DNA of 64,000 nt from positions 10,354,001-10,418,000 of the forward strand of contig NZ_CP107869.1 in assembly GCF_036013645.1 (NCBI RefSeq), written 5' to 3'. A model generated the notes under the pieces. It was not told the origin of the DNA and searched no databases. It saw nothing but the letters and a program-made list of their open reading frames with translations. The stretch comes from Streptomyces sp. NBC_00490 (GTDB lineage Bacteria; Actinomycetota; Actinomycetes; Streptomycetales; Streptomycetaceae). Within the stretch, counting starts at the first letter, position 1; each line of letters begins with the position of its first letter. This document shows, piece by piece, positions 1-8,879 of this stretch. A program made the translations under genes and the position numbers.

Positions 1-1
1 G

Positions 2-2653
2 CACGCGGGCCCGTTCCGGCCCGACAGCCCCGAGCTGCCGCTCAGCACCGTCAACGACCCCTCCGGCCGCACACTTGTCCTTGTCGTCAGCGACGGCATG
101 GGCCCCGCCTGGCGGGCGGGCGTGATGCACGAGCTGCTGACCGAACGGGCGGCGCACGGACCCGTCGCGGTGCTGCACACCCTGCCGCCGGAGATGTGGG
201 AAGCGTCCGGCATCGCCGCCGAGCACTGGCAGGTCACCACCCGGCGGATCGGCGGCGCCAACACGTCCTGGGAAATCTCCGACCCCGTGCTCCCGGCGGG
301 GCTGGGCGAGTTCGACGGCGTACCCGTGGCGGTACTGGAGCCGACGGCCGCGTCACTGCGCCCCTGGGCGGACCTGCTCGCCTCGCCTGGTACCTCCGCG
401 GAGTTGCCGCTGCTCACCCGCCCCGGCCGGGCTGGCGCCGTCGCCGCCTCACTCGATCCGGACAGTACCCAGCACTTCCGCGACGCGGCCACTCCGGAGG
501 CCTACCGGCTCGCCGCCCATCTCGCGGCCGTGTCCCCGCTGTCGGTGCCGGTGATGCGGCTCGTGCAGGGCGAGGTGCTGGCGGCGCGGCCCTCGCATCT
601 GGCGGAGGTCTTCCTCGGCGGTCTGGTACGGCCGCATCCGGCACCCGTGCCGGGCCCGCTGCCGGCCAAGCACCGGGTGTTCGACTTCTCGGAGGAGGCC
701 AAGGCAGTGCTCTTGGACGCGGTGCCGCAGGCCGAACTCCTGCGCACCGGGCGACTCATCGGACACCGCCTTGAGGAACTCGCCGGAAACTCCCCCGACT
801 TCCCCGCCTGGCTGGCCCATCCGGACGGCTCCGCACAACTGCCCGCCTCGCAAAAGCCGTTCACCAGCGTCGAGCGACGGCTGCTCGCCCGGTTCGGTGT
901 GTCCTTCGACCGCGTCTCCCCGCTGCCCGGACCTCGGCCTGAGGCGGTGGACGCCGGGAACGCGGACGACTGGGTGCCGCTGACCGCCCAGGACCCCGTC
1001 CGGCTCGGTCCGTACGAACTGCGCGGGCGGCGCCGAGGCCGCCGTACGGTGGTCTACCGCGGGGTCACCGCGGACGGCGCGGCGGCCGTGCTGCGGGTGC
1101 CGCGGCCGGATCTGCCCGCAGCCAACATCCGGTTGCTGGAGGTGGAGGCAGAGGCGCTGGCCCGGCTCCAGGGACCGTATGTGCCCGCGCTGCTCGCCAC
1201 CCGGTTCGACGACTCGCCACCCTGGCTGGCGATGGCGCCGATTGCGGACACCGAGGCACCGCGCGCACGGCCTCCGCAACTCGTCGACTTCGTCAACGAG
1301 GCGATCCCGACCGGGGCCGCGCCCTTCGACACACTCCGCGGGCTCCTCGTCGCCTACCACCTGGCCAGCGCGCTCGCTCTGTGCCACGCCTCGGGACTGG
1401 TCCTCGCGGACCTCAACGCCGACGACGTGTACGTGCTGCGCCGCACCGTCGTCCTCGGCGGCCTCTCGGACTGTGTCGTCGACGGACGTCACCTGGGCTC
1501 CGGACCGGTCCCGACGGCCGCGGACAACGTCCGTTCGCTAGGCGGGCTGCTCCAGCTCGTCAGCACCAAGGCGGGGTTGCGCCTGGCGGGCCTGGCCGAG
1601 GGCATGCACCTGTGGCAAGGCACCACCTGGGAGCCGCTGCGGAAGCTGGTGCTGCGCTGTCTCGACGACGATCCCGGACTGCGGCCGACGGCGAGCGAGG
1701 TCGCTGACCTGCTGGCCCGGTACATCGCCCAGAACCGACTGACCGGCCCACGGAGCGGCGCAGGCGTCGACGGCGGTGTGCGCGCGGCGGCCCGGGTTCA
1801 CCTCACCCCGCCCCGACGCTCCGGACCACTTTCCCCCGAACCACCCTCGCTGCGGCTGCCCCGTTTCGGCGCGGGCCGCCGGGAGGGCGAGGCCCGGCTG
1901 GAGCGGCTACGCGTCCCGCTGAGGTACAGCAGACGGCTGACCTTGGTCGGCGCTTACCACTACAGCGGGCGGGCCACGACGACGGTCGCGCTGGGCTCCC
2001 TGCTGGCCGTGGTGCGCGGCGAACCGGTGCTGGCCCTCGATGGTGCCGCCTCGGAGGGGGCGCTCGACGAGTTACTCACTGACCGTAACCCGGCCACCGT
2101 GCGGGATCTCGCCGACCTGCCACCGAACCCGTCGTACGCCTCGGTGAGCGCTCTCGCCACGAAGCTCCCGTCCGGTCTTGAGGTGGTCGCCCACCGCGCG
2201 GGCCGCTACGGCCCGAACCCCCTGCACGCCCAGGAGTACGCGCGCGTGCTGGAACACACGGCGCCGTACTACCCGTTGGTGCTGACCGACTGGTCGCCCC
2301 AGCGTCTGGACCGGTCAGGCGACGTGGTGCTGGACCACACGGACCAGTTGATCCTGTGCTGTGGCACCACCGATTGGTTCCTCGACGCGGCGCTGCGCCT
2401 GCTCGACGGAATGCGGGAGGAAGGACGCCGAGAGCTGGCCGACACAGCGATCCTGGTGGCCGGTCAGATCGACGGTTCGTACCCTCCGCGACCGCGCGGC
2501 AGCTTCGCCCCGCGACTGGGTATTCGGTCGGACCGGATCGTGCACGTCCCCTTCGACAGCGCGCTGCGCACGCCCCGCTGGGAGGTGGACCAGCTGCGGG
2601 TGGCGACGACCAACGCCTTCCTGGATCTGGCGGAACTGGTCGTCACGCCCTGA
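2..2653 (+). CDS. SAV_2336-type pseudokinase / degenerate P-loop protein (5' end outside window)
   Basis: The reading frame is open from base 2, and the residues before the ATG at 98 (LVLVVSDGMGPAWRAG) read as the start of a SAV_2336-like N-terminal domain, so the gene begins upstream of the window and 98 is internal. A protein-kinase-like fold follows at about 1000-1720 (LGPYELRGRRRGRRTVVYRG), but the HRD loop is LADLNADD and the DFG position reads GLS, so catalysis is unlikely. A C-terminal ParA/MinD-like region begins at about 1950 with GAYHYSGRATTTVALG, where the Walker A lysine is missing. Such proteins occur in actinobacterial conflict or signalling loci (family knowledge). The substrate and role are not known. 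The gene has normal high GC and no clear partner in view. Confidence 0.75.
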   Translation, partial: HAGPFRPDSPELPLSTVNDPSGRTLVLVVSDGMGPAWRAGVMHELLTERAAHGPVAVLHTLPPEMWEASGIAAEHWQVTTRRIGGANTSWEISDPVLPAGLGEFDGVPVAVLEPTAASLRPWADLLASPGTSAELPLLTRPGRAGAVAASLDPDSTQHFRDAATPEAYRLAAHLAAVSPLSVPVMRLVQGEVLAARPSHLAEVFLGGLVRPHPAPVPGPLPAKHRVFDFSEEAKAVLLDAVPQAELLRTGRLIGHRLEELAGNSPDFPAWLAHPDGSAQLPASQKPFTSVERRLLARFGVSFDRVSPLPGPRPEAVDAGNADDWVPLTAQDPVRLGPYELRGRRRGRRTVVYRGVTADGAAAVLRVPRPDLPAANIRLLEVEAEALARLQGPYVPALLATRFDDSPPWLAMAPIADTEAPRARPPQLVDFVNEAIPTGAAPFDTLRGLLVAYHLASALALCHASGLVLADLNADDVYVLRRTVVLGGLSDCVVDGRHLGSGPVPTAADNVRSLGGLLQLVSTKAGLRLAGLAEGMHLWQGTTWEPLRKLVLRCLDDDPGLRPTASEVADLLARYIAQNRLTGPRSGAGVDGGVRAAARVHLTPPRRSGPLSPEPPSLRLPRFGAGRREGEARLERLRVPLRYSRRLTLVGAYHYSGRATTTVALGSLLAVVRGEPVLALDGAASEGALDELLTDRNPATVRDLADLPPNPSYASVSALATKLPSGLEVVAHRAGRYGPNPLHAQEYARVLEHTAPYYPLVLTDWSPQRLDRSGDVVLDHTDQLILCCGTTDWFLDAALRLLDGMREEGRRELADTAILVAGQIDGSYPPRPRGSFAPRLGIRSDRIVHVPFDSALRTPRWEVDQLRVATTNAFLDLAELVVTP

Positions 2654-2904
2654 CCCGCGAATGTGGGAATACCCGGCCACTGCTTCGGCGGCCGGGGATC
2701 CCGGCGGAACGTCGGACGAGAACGGAAGTGAGATGGGGCCGAGGGTGCGGACCGTCTCGCGCTCCTCCTCCAGGTCCTTCACGGAGGCGTCGAATGCGGT
2801 TCTGTGGTCGGGGCGGTGAGGGCCCTGGTCGGGGTGGAGGACTGGCGTTGAATCTCTTTGTGGCAGGGGGGCTTCGGCGTGGTTTGGGCTGGGGGTTGGT
2901 CAGC
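2654..2904. other. Intergenic, no gene seen
   Basis: High-GC spacer between the pseudokinase stop and the ISKra4 remnant. Open frames here look like chance GC-rich frames. Confidence 0.4.
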
Positions 2905-3669
2905 TGAGGATGCCGGTGATTTCTTTGCCGGTGAGTGCTTGGGCGATCTGCCATGGGTGCGGCTCTTCCTGAGTGAGATCGCTGGTCAGGCCAGGGGTTC
3001 GTAGTTGCTCTGGTCGGGCTGGGGGTAGAGGCGTTCGCGTTCTCTGTGGGTGTGGAAGGCCCAGTACTGCGGGAAGTCGCCGTTGCTGATGAGGGCCCGG
3101 AGGGTCAGGACGGCTTCGGCGCCGGGAACGCTCCATCGGCTGCCGGTGATATCGAGTCGGTCGGCCACGAGGTGACGTGCTGCTCCTTCGACGATGCCGC
3201 TGGCGATCGGCCATCCGGCCGCGAGGGCGTGGTCGTAGTAGAGATAGGCGGCGTTGTTCTCCAGGTAGCGGCAGGCCCGGTCGGCTGCGGCCCGTTGATC
3301 TGCGGACAGGCCCAGCCGGTCGGCTTGGGCGCGGATGCCGGTGACGGCGCCGAGGGTGTCGCCGGCCAGGATCCGGGCGGCTTTGGCGCCGACCCAGGTC
3401 TCGGCATCCGGATCGGTGGCGGTGTGGAAGCAGCGTGAGGCCGCCCAGAGTTTCTCGATCACGTGGACGATGTCGAGGACGACGTGGATGGTGACGCCTC
3501 GTCGGGCGGCCTCCGCATGGATCAATTCGAGCTGGTATTCGGCGCCGTCGACCAGGACCACCCAGCACCGGCGGTGCTGGGGATCACGGGCTTGGGCCTG
3601 GTCGAACGCGGCGGCAATGACGTGGTCCGCGTCGTGTTGGACCGAGGCGGTGAGCCACTTCGCGCGGGC
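2905..3669 (-). pseudogene. ISKra4-family transposase, C-terminal remnant
   Basis: The minus-strand frame reads KWLTASVQHDADHVIAAAF, then WVVLVDGAEYQLELIHAEA, DIVHVIEKLWAASRCF, and ends in TGSRWSVPGAEAVLTLRAL and NGDFPQYWAFH. These are the conserved C-terminal DDE blocks of ISKra4 transposases. The first few hundred residues are missing. The frame continues to 3670, where a second element has inserted. Beyond that element (from 4560) only a few codons follow before an in-frame TAG, so the ISKra4 copy was already truncated before the second insertion. The 3' end near 2905 is approximate. It is a relic and cannot be active alone. Confidence 0.8.
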
Positions 3670-3671
3670 CT

Positions 3672-4557
3672 TAGAAGCCCTAACAGAAGCCGATGATCAT
3701 GTGACTGTCGGTCTGGTCGGTCGTTGCTGTTGTCGTGGGAAAGAGGGAGTCGCGTCCGTGGATTGTCTCGGACGAACTGTGGTCGCTGGTCGAGCCGTTG
3801 CTGCCCCAGCCGGGTCCGAAGCTGGTGGAGGCCGGCCGCGGGTCCCGGACCGGCAGGCGTTGTGCGGGATCCTGTTCGTGCTGCACACCGGCATTCAGTG
3901 GGAGTACCTGCCCCAGGAGCTGGGCTTCGGCTCCGGCATGACGTGCTGGCGGCGCCTGGCCGCATGGAACGAGGCCGGTGTGTGGGACGAGTTGCACCTC
4001 GTGCTGCTGAAGAAGCTGCGGGCCGCGAAGAAACTGGACTGGTCGCGGGCGGTGATCGACTCCTCGCACGTACGGGCCGCTCGGCGCGGCCCAAAAGCGG
4101 GCCCAGCCCGGTCGACCGCGCACGGCCGGGCAGCAAGCACCACGTCCTCACCGACGGCCAGGGCATCCCGCTCGCGGTGTCGCTGACCGGCGGGAACCGC
4201 AACGACGTCACGCAGTTGCTGCCCCTGCTGGACAAGGTTCCGGCCGTGGCCGGCGTCGTCGGCCGGCCCAGACACCGGCCCGACGCGCTCCTGGCTGACC
4301 GCGGCTACGACCACGACAAGTACCGCCGCCTGCTCTGGGCCCGCGGCATCCGGCCGGTCATCGCCGAACGAGGCCAACCACACGGCTCCGGCCTGGGCAT
4401 CTTCCGCTATGTCGTCGAGAGAACGATCGCCTGGCTGCACGGCTTCCGCCGCCTGCGGATCCGCTGGGAACGACGCGACGACATCCACGAAGCTTTCCTC
4501 GGCCTCGCCACCTGCCTCATCACCCACCGGCATGTACAGCGCCTTTGTTAGGACCTC
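3672..4557 (+). mobile_element. IS5-family (IS427 group) insertion sequence, 886 bp
   Basis: The ends are readable: left end gaagccctaaca at 3672 and its inverted counterpart tgttaggacctc ending at 4557. Both are flanked by TA (3670-3671 and 4558-4559), the target duplication typical of the IS427 group. It sits inside the ISKra4 remnant, so it arrived later. Confidence 0.75.
3735..4551 (+). pseudogene. IS427-group transposase with -1 slip site plus an extra frameshift
   Basis: DDE transposase spread over three frames. Frame 1 from GTG 3735 gives SRPWIVSDELWSLVEPLLPQ. At about 3826-3832 the sense jumps to another frame (VPDRQALCGILFVLHTGIQW), which fits loss of one G in GAGGGCC. At about 4091-4098 a C CCA AAA slippery site gives the -1 shift normal for this group, and the protein continues as SGPSPVDRARPGSKHHVLTD, then [15 protein letters not shown] and [16 protein letters not shown]. 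The second shift is expected; the first is not and probably inactivates the copy, unless it is a sequencing error. Confidence 0.75.
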
Positions 4558-4617
4558 TAAGTCCGAGGATGGAGCCGGACTATTCGTCGCGAGGATTCAG
4601 GTGTGGGGTAGAATTCA

Positions 4618-4668
4618 CGCGCTCTGGGTTTGACCGATCGGGTGATGATCGGTCAAACCCAGAGCGCG
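4618..4668. repeat. 22-bp perfect inverted repeat, 7-nt loop
   Basis: Arms 4618-4639 and 4647-4668 are exact reverse complements around the loop 4640-4646. The similarity weakly continues outward through gaatt at 4611 and aattt after 4668. There is no T-tract of the intrinsic-terminator kind. It could be two abutted IS ends, a strong bidirectional terminator, or a target of a hairpin-binding enzyme. It marks the edge of the low-GC block. Confidence 0.85.
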
Positions 4669-5059
4669 AATTTTCTGCTCTACAGGGCTCGCTCTGATAG
4701 TGGAAACGTGCTTACGGGGTCGGGTACCGCTGCGCCGACTGCACTGCTGCATTGTCCCATTCCGGGTGCAGAAAATTCGCACTTTCGTATCCGTGGACAC
4801 GGACTGTGCTTGCGCAAGCAGTGAGGTCTTTCAGCGGTACTCACTCTGGAGCGGCAACGCTGAAAGACCTCAATGACTGCGATGGCAGATCAACTACCGG
4901 TTCGTCGGCCGTTGTGACGGGGCCTGGTCCTATCGACTGAAGACGTCCAATATCCTTTAGGGCTCTGCGATGCCCGACGTGTTCCTTGGTGTGCCGACGC
5001 GCCGTGTAGACGAGCGGCAGTCCCTGCGCTGAACTCCGCGGTTGCTGTGCGTGAGGATT
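4669..5059. other. Gene-free low-GC stretch
   Basis: Composition is clearly lower in GC than the flanks and continuous with the gene at 5060-7081. Apart from the 4822-4872 hairpin, only short open frames without a convincing start or ribosome site are seen. Confidence 0.4.
4822..4872. repeat. 15-bp perfect inverted repeat, 21-nt loop
   Basis: Arms 4822-4836 (tgaggtctttcagcg) and 4858-4872 (cgctgaaagacctca) are exact reverse complements. With the hairpin at 4618-4668 it lies in the gene-free stretch downstream of the STAND-FtsK gene. Terminator or element end; not resolved. Confidence 0.8.
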
Positions 5060-7081
5060 CTATTCATAGGGGTCTTTGAAATCTTCGTTGTTCCTCATCG
5101 CCGAGGCATCCCTCATCATTTGAAGCCCCTCACCTCCCATGTAGCACCCAACGTTGACTTCGCTGTCAGTTATTACAGTTTGGAGTTCGGCGTTGCCCCC
5201 GAAACTCCGCAGGGATCCGTCAGGGAGTGTCAGGAATAGACTCACTCCAACGAATTTTCCTTCCTTTGCTATTTGAAGGCATAGCGATGCTGCTTCGCGA
5301 CTTGAGTTGAGCAATCTGTGCGCTTCTTCGATAGCGAAGAAAATGCCGGGAGTGTCACTTTGGGGCGTCTCGTACCCGCCCTTTTCTTTTCTTATTTCGA
5401 TGATCCGCACAAGGCCGCGCAAAGCAGCTAGCGAGGAATTTAAATTATTGCCTGAAAGGTGATAGGCCACCTTATTGCCCTTGAATGCCTCAAAGTGCTT
5501 CTGCTCCGGGGACCAATCAATAAGGAAGAGTGTGTACTTCTGGCTCTGTAGTGCACCAAGAAGGATTAGTAGGAGGTGATTGCTCTTTCCGACCCCTTCC
5601 GCTCCTGCGATGATCCCGTGCATCGCTCCTACGCCGGGCTTATGTAGGGGGAAGCCGACTCTCCTTCCATCCCTGTATGCCCCTGTGGAGATATATCCTG
5701 TCTCTGGATCGTATAGGGGGACCTCGGGGTTGTAGGTGATTCTACTGGTGTGGAATTCATCTTGGGCTTCCATGTATTGCCAGTAGCGCGCTCTCTTTCG
5801 GTCGCCCATCTCTAACGCGATTATCGCAAGGTTTGATGCGGCGCTACCGTTTCCATTTAGAGCGAGTGGTTCCCAGGCTGCTATGGCGTACTCGTTGATC
5901 CCGGCCATGTAAGCGCGCATTCCGATGAGCCATCGATCGTCCTCGTCTGGGCATAGTTCCAATGCTTCTTGCCAGATGAAATCAGGGATTTCGCCTCCGC
6001 CCTGCTCGTTTCGCTTGGCAGCGTCTGGTAGGTAATCGAAGGCGCGCCAAGTTTCTTCGTATTCACCACGAACCAAGAGGCCAGCTACACCGAACCGAAC
6101 CTTCGTTGCCCATCTCTTAGCATCATCCCAGCTTTCGGTTATGAGCGTTGGGCTACTTAGATACCTGTGATGCACCTCTTCGAGCACGCTGATGTCGACG
6201 GCTTCACTGAACCCGGCTCGCGCAAGATCCACCGCTGCCTGGACTAGCGCTGCTCCTCGTGGATGGCCGTGCACCCGATGCGCTCTCTGCCAGTCCTCCA
6301 TTAGGGCAGGGCCAGCCGCGAGGTACTCGGATATGCCGTACACAGCGCTATGCGCTATGGCCTCCGTGATTCTCTCATCGTCAGAATCTGAGGCACGCTT
6401 GATTTCGCTAGCACTCCATAGTCGGGATATGAAGATCGGTTCCACTGTCCTGAGCAATCGATTCCCGATGCGTCGAGACGCTTCCGAGCTTGGATGAGGG
6501 TGTGAATTTGCGTAGACCTCAAAAAGCTCATCTCGCATAGTCGCTACGATCGCAACGCCTAGACTCTCCAGAACCTGAAGTGTCGTCGTATTTAGCCCTC
6601 TCTCCCCAAGGAACCCCTCCAGATCGTCCAGCCAGAGAACAAGAGGGTTCACCTCAGAATCCATTAGGTGATCACACAACTGGTCGATTCTAGCTCCGTG
6701 CGGCGGGGCGTATATCGTATGACTCGGCATGCATCGCTGAATTGCATGATACGCCGTTCGACTTTTTCCCGAGGTGGAGTCTCCAGTGAGAAGGATCATT
6801 CCGCCATTGACTGAAATATGCTTCATTCGCTTCGCGATGTCTTTATCTATGTCGCGAAGAATGTACGGCGGAAGAGTTAAGCGATCTCCTACCGTGCGGG
6901 TCCTATGGATGCCTAGTTTGAGAGCATCAACAGCATGAACCTTGGGCCATCGTGTGGAGCTAAGGATAGGTTCACAATTTAGGTCTATGTGTATCTCGGA
7001 GTTAGTAAATACTGGTCCCTGAATGTTGCCGCCTGCCGCGACTGAGCCGTCCCCGGATGCGGTTACCTCATTTCGCTGCAT
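5060..7081 (-). CDS. Fusion of a STAND-type P-loop ATPase and an FtsK/HerA-like ATPase (putative defence protein)
   Basis: 673 aa. Residues 1-35 hold a Gly/Ser-rich lead (SGDGSVAAGGNIQGPV) seen before many STAND modules. A first ATPase has Walker A GDSTSGKS (about 100-107), Walker B LVLWLDDLE (about 147-155) and VATMRDE (about 179-185). Residues about 320-440 look helical and repeat-like. A second, FtsK/HerA-like ATPase follows: GAEGVGKSN (493-501), FLIDWSP, and IFFAIEEAH (580-588), where the acidic pair is EE. The protein ends about 85 residues after that motif, shorter than most FtsK domains. Start ATG 7081 follows GGATGGGTAGAGA. GC is near 50 per cent against about 70 in the flanks, so recent transfer is likely. 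Role inferred: nucleic-acid sensing or translocating defence ATPase; unproven. Confidence 0.8.
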   Translation of the reverse strand: MQRNEVTASGDGSVAAGGNIQGPVFTNSEIHIDLNCEPILSSTRWPKVHAVDALKLGIHRTRTVGDRLTLPPYILRDIDKDIAKRMKHISVNGGMILLTGDSTSGKSRTAYHAIQRCMPSHTIYAPPHGARIDQLCDHLMDSEVNPLVLWLDDLEGFLGERGLNTTTLQVLESLGVAIVATMRDELFEVYANSHPHPSSEASRRIGNRLLRTVEPIFISRLWSASEIKRASDSDDERITEAIAHSAVYGISEYLAAGPALMEDWQRAHRVHGHPRGAALVQAAVDLARAGFSEAVDISVLEEVHHRYLSSPTLITESWDDAKRWATKVRFGVAGLLVRGEYEETWRAFDYLPDAAKRNEQGGGEIPDFIWQEALELCPDEDDRWLIGMRAYMAGINEYAIAAWEPLALNGNGSAASNLAIIALEMGDRKRARYWQYMEAQDEFHTSRITYNPEVPLYDPETGYISTGAYRDGRRVGFPLHKPGVGAMHGIIAGAEGVGKSNHLLLILLGALQSQKYTLFLIDWSPEQKHFEAFKGNKVAYHLSGNNLNSSLAALRGLVRIIEIRKEKGGYETPQSDTPGIFFAIEEAHRLLNSSREAASLCLQIAKEGKFVGVSLFLTLPDGSLRSFGGNAELQTVITDSEVNVGCYMGGEGLQMMRDASAMRNNEDFKDPYE

Positions 7082-7241
7082 TCTCTACCCATCCGCCCTT
7101 CGGTATTCGTTGACAGATCAGCGTTAGTTTCACCTGCCGGTAAGAATCGTCTCGATCCTGACTCCGCAGGTAGTGCAACGGCAGTGCCCAACAGGAGTAG
7201 TTTGCCCGGTCCGCGCGGTCGGTGGAGTCCTAATGGGCCGG

Positions 7242-7721
7242 TCAAGCGGTCTGGGCTCGGTCGCTGCTGGGTAGTGCCCATTGGGCGTCCAGGTCCTGGC
7301 AGAGGATGCGGATGCTGCCGGTCGTGAGTCTTAGCTCATGGCTGCATCCGGACTCGTGGGGCAGGAGTTCGTCCAGGCGGACGGTGTTGAAGTCGGACAG
7401 TTCAGGCACGCCGCCCCCGTCGGCTTCCACCTGGACGCTGGTGACGCCGTAGTAGTGAACTGTCAGCACGTGGTCTTGGCTGGCTGGCCAGGTGAAATGG
7501 ATCTGGAACTGATCTGCGGCGCTGGCAGTCGGGGGCAGCGCGGTGGGTCTTAGGTCTTTCACACACCGCAGGGCCGAGAAATCGTAGTGCTCAGGGTGTG
7601 TGGCAAAAGCGCGCGCCCCGGGCGGGAGGGCCGGTGCGAATCGGGGCAACTCGGCAAGGTATGGGTTGGGATCGTGCCAGTAGATGCCGTGAGCTTGCTG
7701 TTCGATGATCACGTATCTCAT
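7242..7721 (-). CDS. Hypothetical protein, 159 aa
   Basis: Start chosen at ATG 7721 (MRYVIIEQQAHGIYWHDP) because AGGGGGCAGAGC lies just upstream. The longer frame to 7883 has no better site and its extra residues look non-coding. The protein is soluble, with no signal or membrane segment, aromatic-rich in the middle (QIHFTWPASQDHVLTVHYYG) and ending LRLTTGSIRILCQDLDAQW. The size and single-gene setting resemble the small immunity-like proteins elsewhere in this window, but I cannot name the family. It is transcribed toward the STAND-FtsK gene, with about 160 bp between. Confidence 0.65.
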   Translation of the reverse strand: MRYVIIEQQAHGIYWHDPNPYLAELPRFAPALPPGARAFATHPEHYDFSALRCVKDLRPTALPPTASAADQFQIHFTWPASQDHVLTVHYYGVTSVQVEADGGGVPELSDFNTVRLDELLPHESGCSHELRLTTGSIRILCQDLDAQWALPSSDRAQTA

Positions 7722-8016
7722 GCTCTGCCCCCTGTGTCGACGGCTCAAAGTACCCAACTGGTCACCGGATACGGGCAGAGCAAGGCCTGGGATGTCGGCG
7801 TACAAGGTCATGCGCAGAGCTCTGTACGGGGTCACGTACAAAGGCCGGGTGCCACTCGTTGGGGGCCGGCTGATAGCTGCCAATTTGGGGCCGGGACGAG
7901 TTGTCCAGGGTGGGCGGCGCCCAGCGCGGAGTGCCGCCTTCGACGAGCTTTGCGTTCCAGCACGGACCGCGTGCCCGAGGCCCTGGAGCGACCCGCGCGA
8001 ACAGGGCGGCCACCCT

Positions 8017-8710
8017 GACCCTTACATCCCGGTGGGACTGGCCGCCAAGAACACCGCCGACCTGTACGGCATCACCCGCACCGACATCGACGCCTACGCC
8101 GCCCGCTCCCACCACCTCACCCAACAGGCCATCGACCAGGGCTTCCACTTCGGCGACATCGTCCCGATCAAGACCCCGGACGGCACCACCACCACAGCCG
8201 ACGACTGCCCGCACACCGGAGTGACCCAGCAGAGCCTCGCCGCCCTGCCCCCGCGGTTCCGGCCCGACGGCAGCGTCACCGTCGGCAACAGCGCCCCACT
8301 GTCCGACGGAGCCGCAGCGGTCGTCGTCATGTCCGAGACCTACGCCCGCGCCCACATCCCGCTCGCATCCGGGCCACCGCCGTCAGCCCGGCACTCCCGG
8401 ACCGAGGGCCCCCGTCCCCGTCGCCGCTACCCGCGCCGGCGTGGCCCTGGCGGACATCGGCACCGTCGTCGGCAACGAGCCCTTCGCCGCCCAGACCCTG
8501 GCCTACTGCACCGAACTGGGCCTGGACCCCGAGCGGATGAACCCGCACGGCGGCTCGATCGCCCTGGGCGAGCCCTACGGCGCGGCCGGCGCCCGACTGA
8601 CCACCACCGCCCTGACCACTCTGCGCCAGGACGACCTCGACACCGCCCTGATCAGCGTCGTCGCCGCAGACGGCCAGGGCATGGCCATGCTCCTGGAACG
8701 CACCATGTAG
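8017..8710 (+). pseudogene. Thiolase (acetyl-CoA acyltransferase) relic, N-terminus missing, frameshifted
   Basis: The frame reads PDPYIPVGLAAKNTADLYGI, DIDAYAARSHHLTQQAI, VTVGNSAPLSDGAAAVVVMS, then after about 8358 moves to RIRATAVSPALPDRG and again to AATRAGVALADIGTVVGNEP, ending LERTM at 8710. These are ordered thiolase blocks, so at least two frameshifts have occurred. The first about 150 residues, including the catalytic Cys domain, are absent. The usual C-terminal GHP motif reads NPHGGSIALGEPYGAAGAR, with Glu for His. It is not expected to be functional. The left edge near 8017 is where similarity begins. Confidence 0.8.
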
Positions 8711-8879
8711 AACCATCACCCCACACCAGCGATCCCGTACCCGCAAGCCTGGCCGTGCACCCGACGAAAACACCGCGGTACCCAGCGCAACGGTCCAGGT
8801 CTGGCCTAGCAGTCCTGCCTTACTCGCGGTGGCGGACGTCCCACTGGCTGTCGGGGTCGGGCACGTCAAGGTGGAGGCC

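Noticed and set aside
449..1492. Long minus-strand frame opposite the pseudokinase
   Set aside because: Shadow frame in GC-rich DNA; the protein on the plus strand has clear domains.
7063..7281. 72-codon frame upstream of the STAND-FtsK gene
   Set aside because: Overlaps the start of the larger gene, lacks a family signal and has no good ribosome site.
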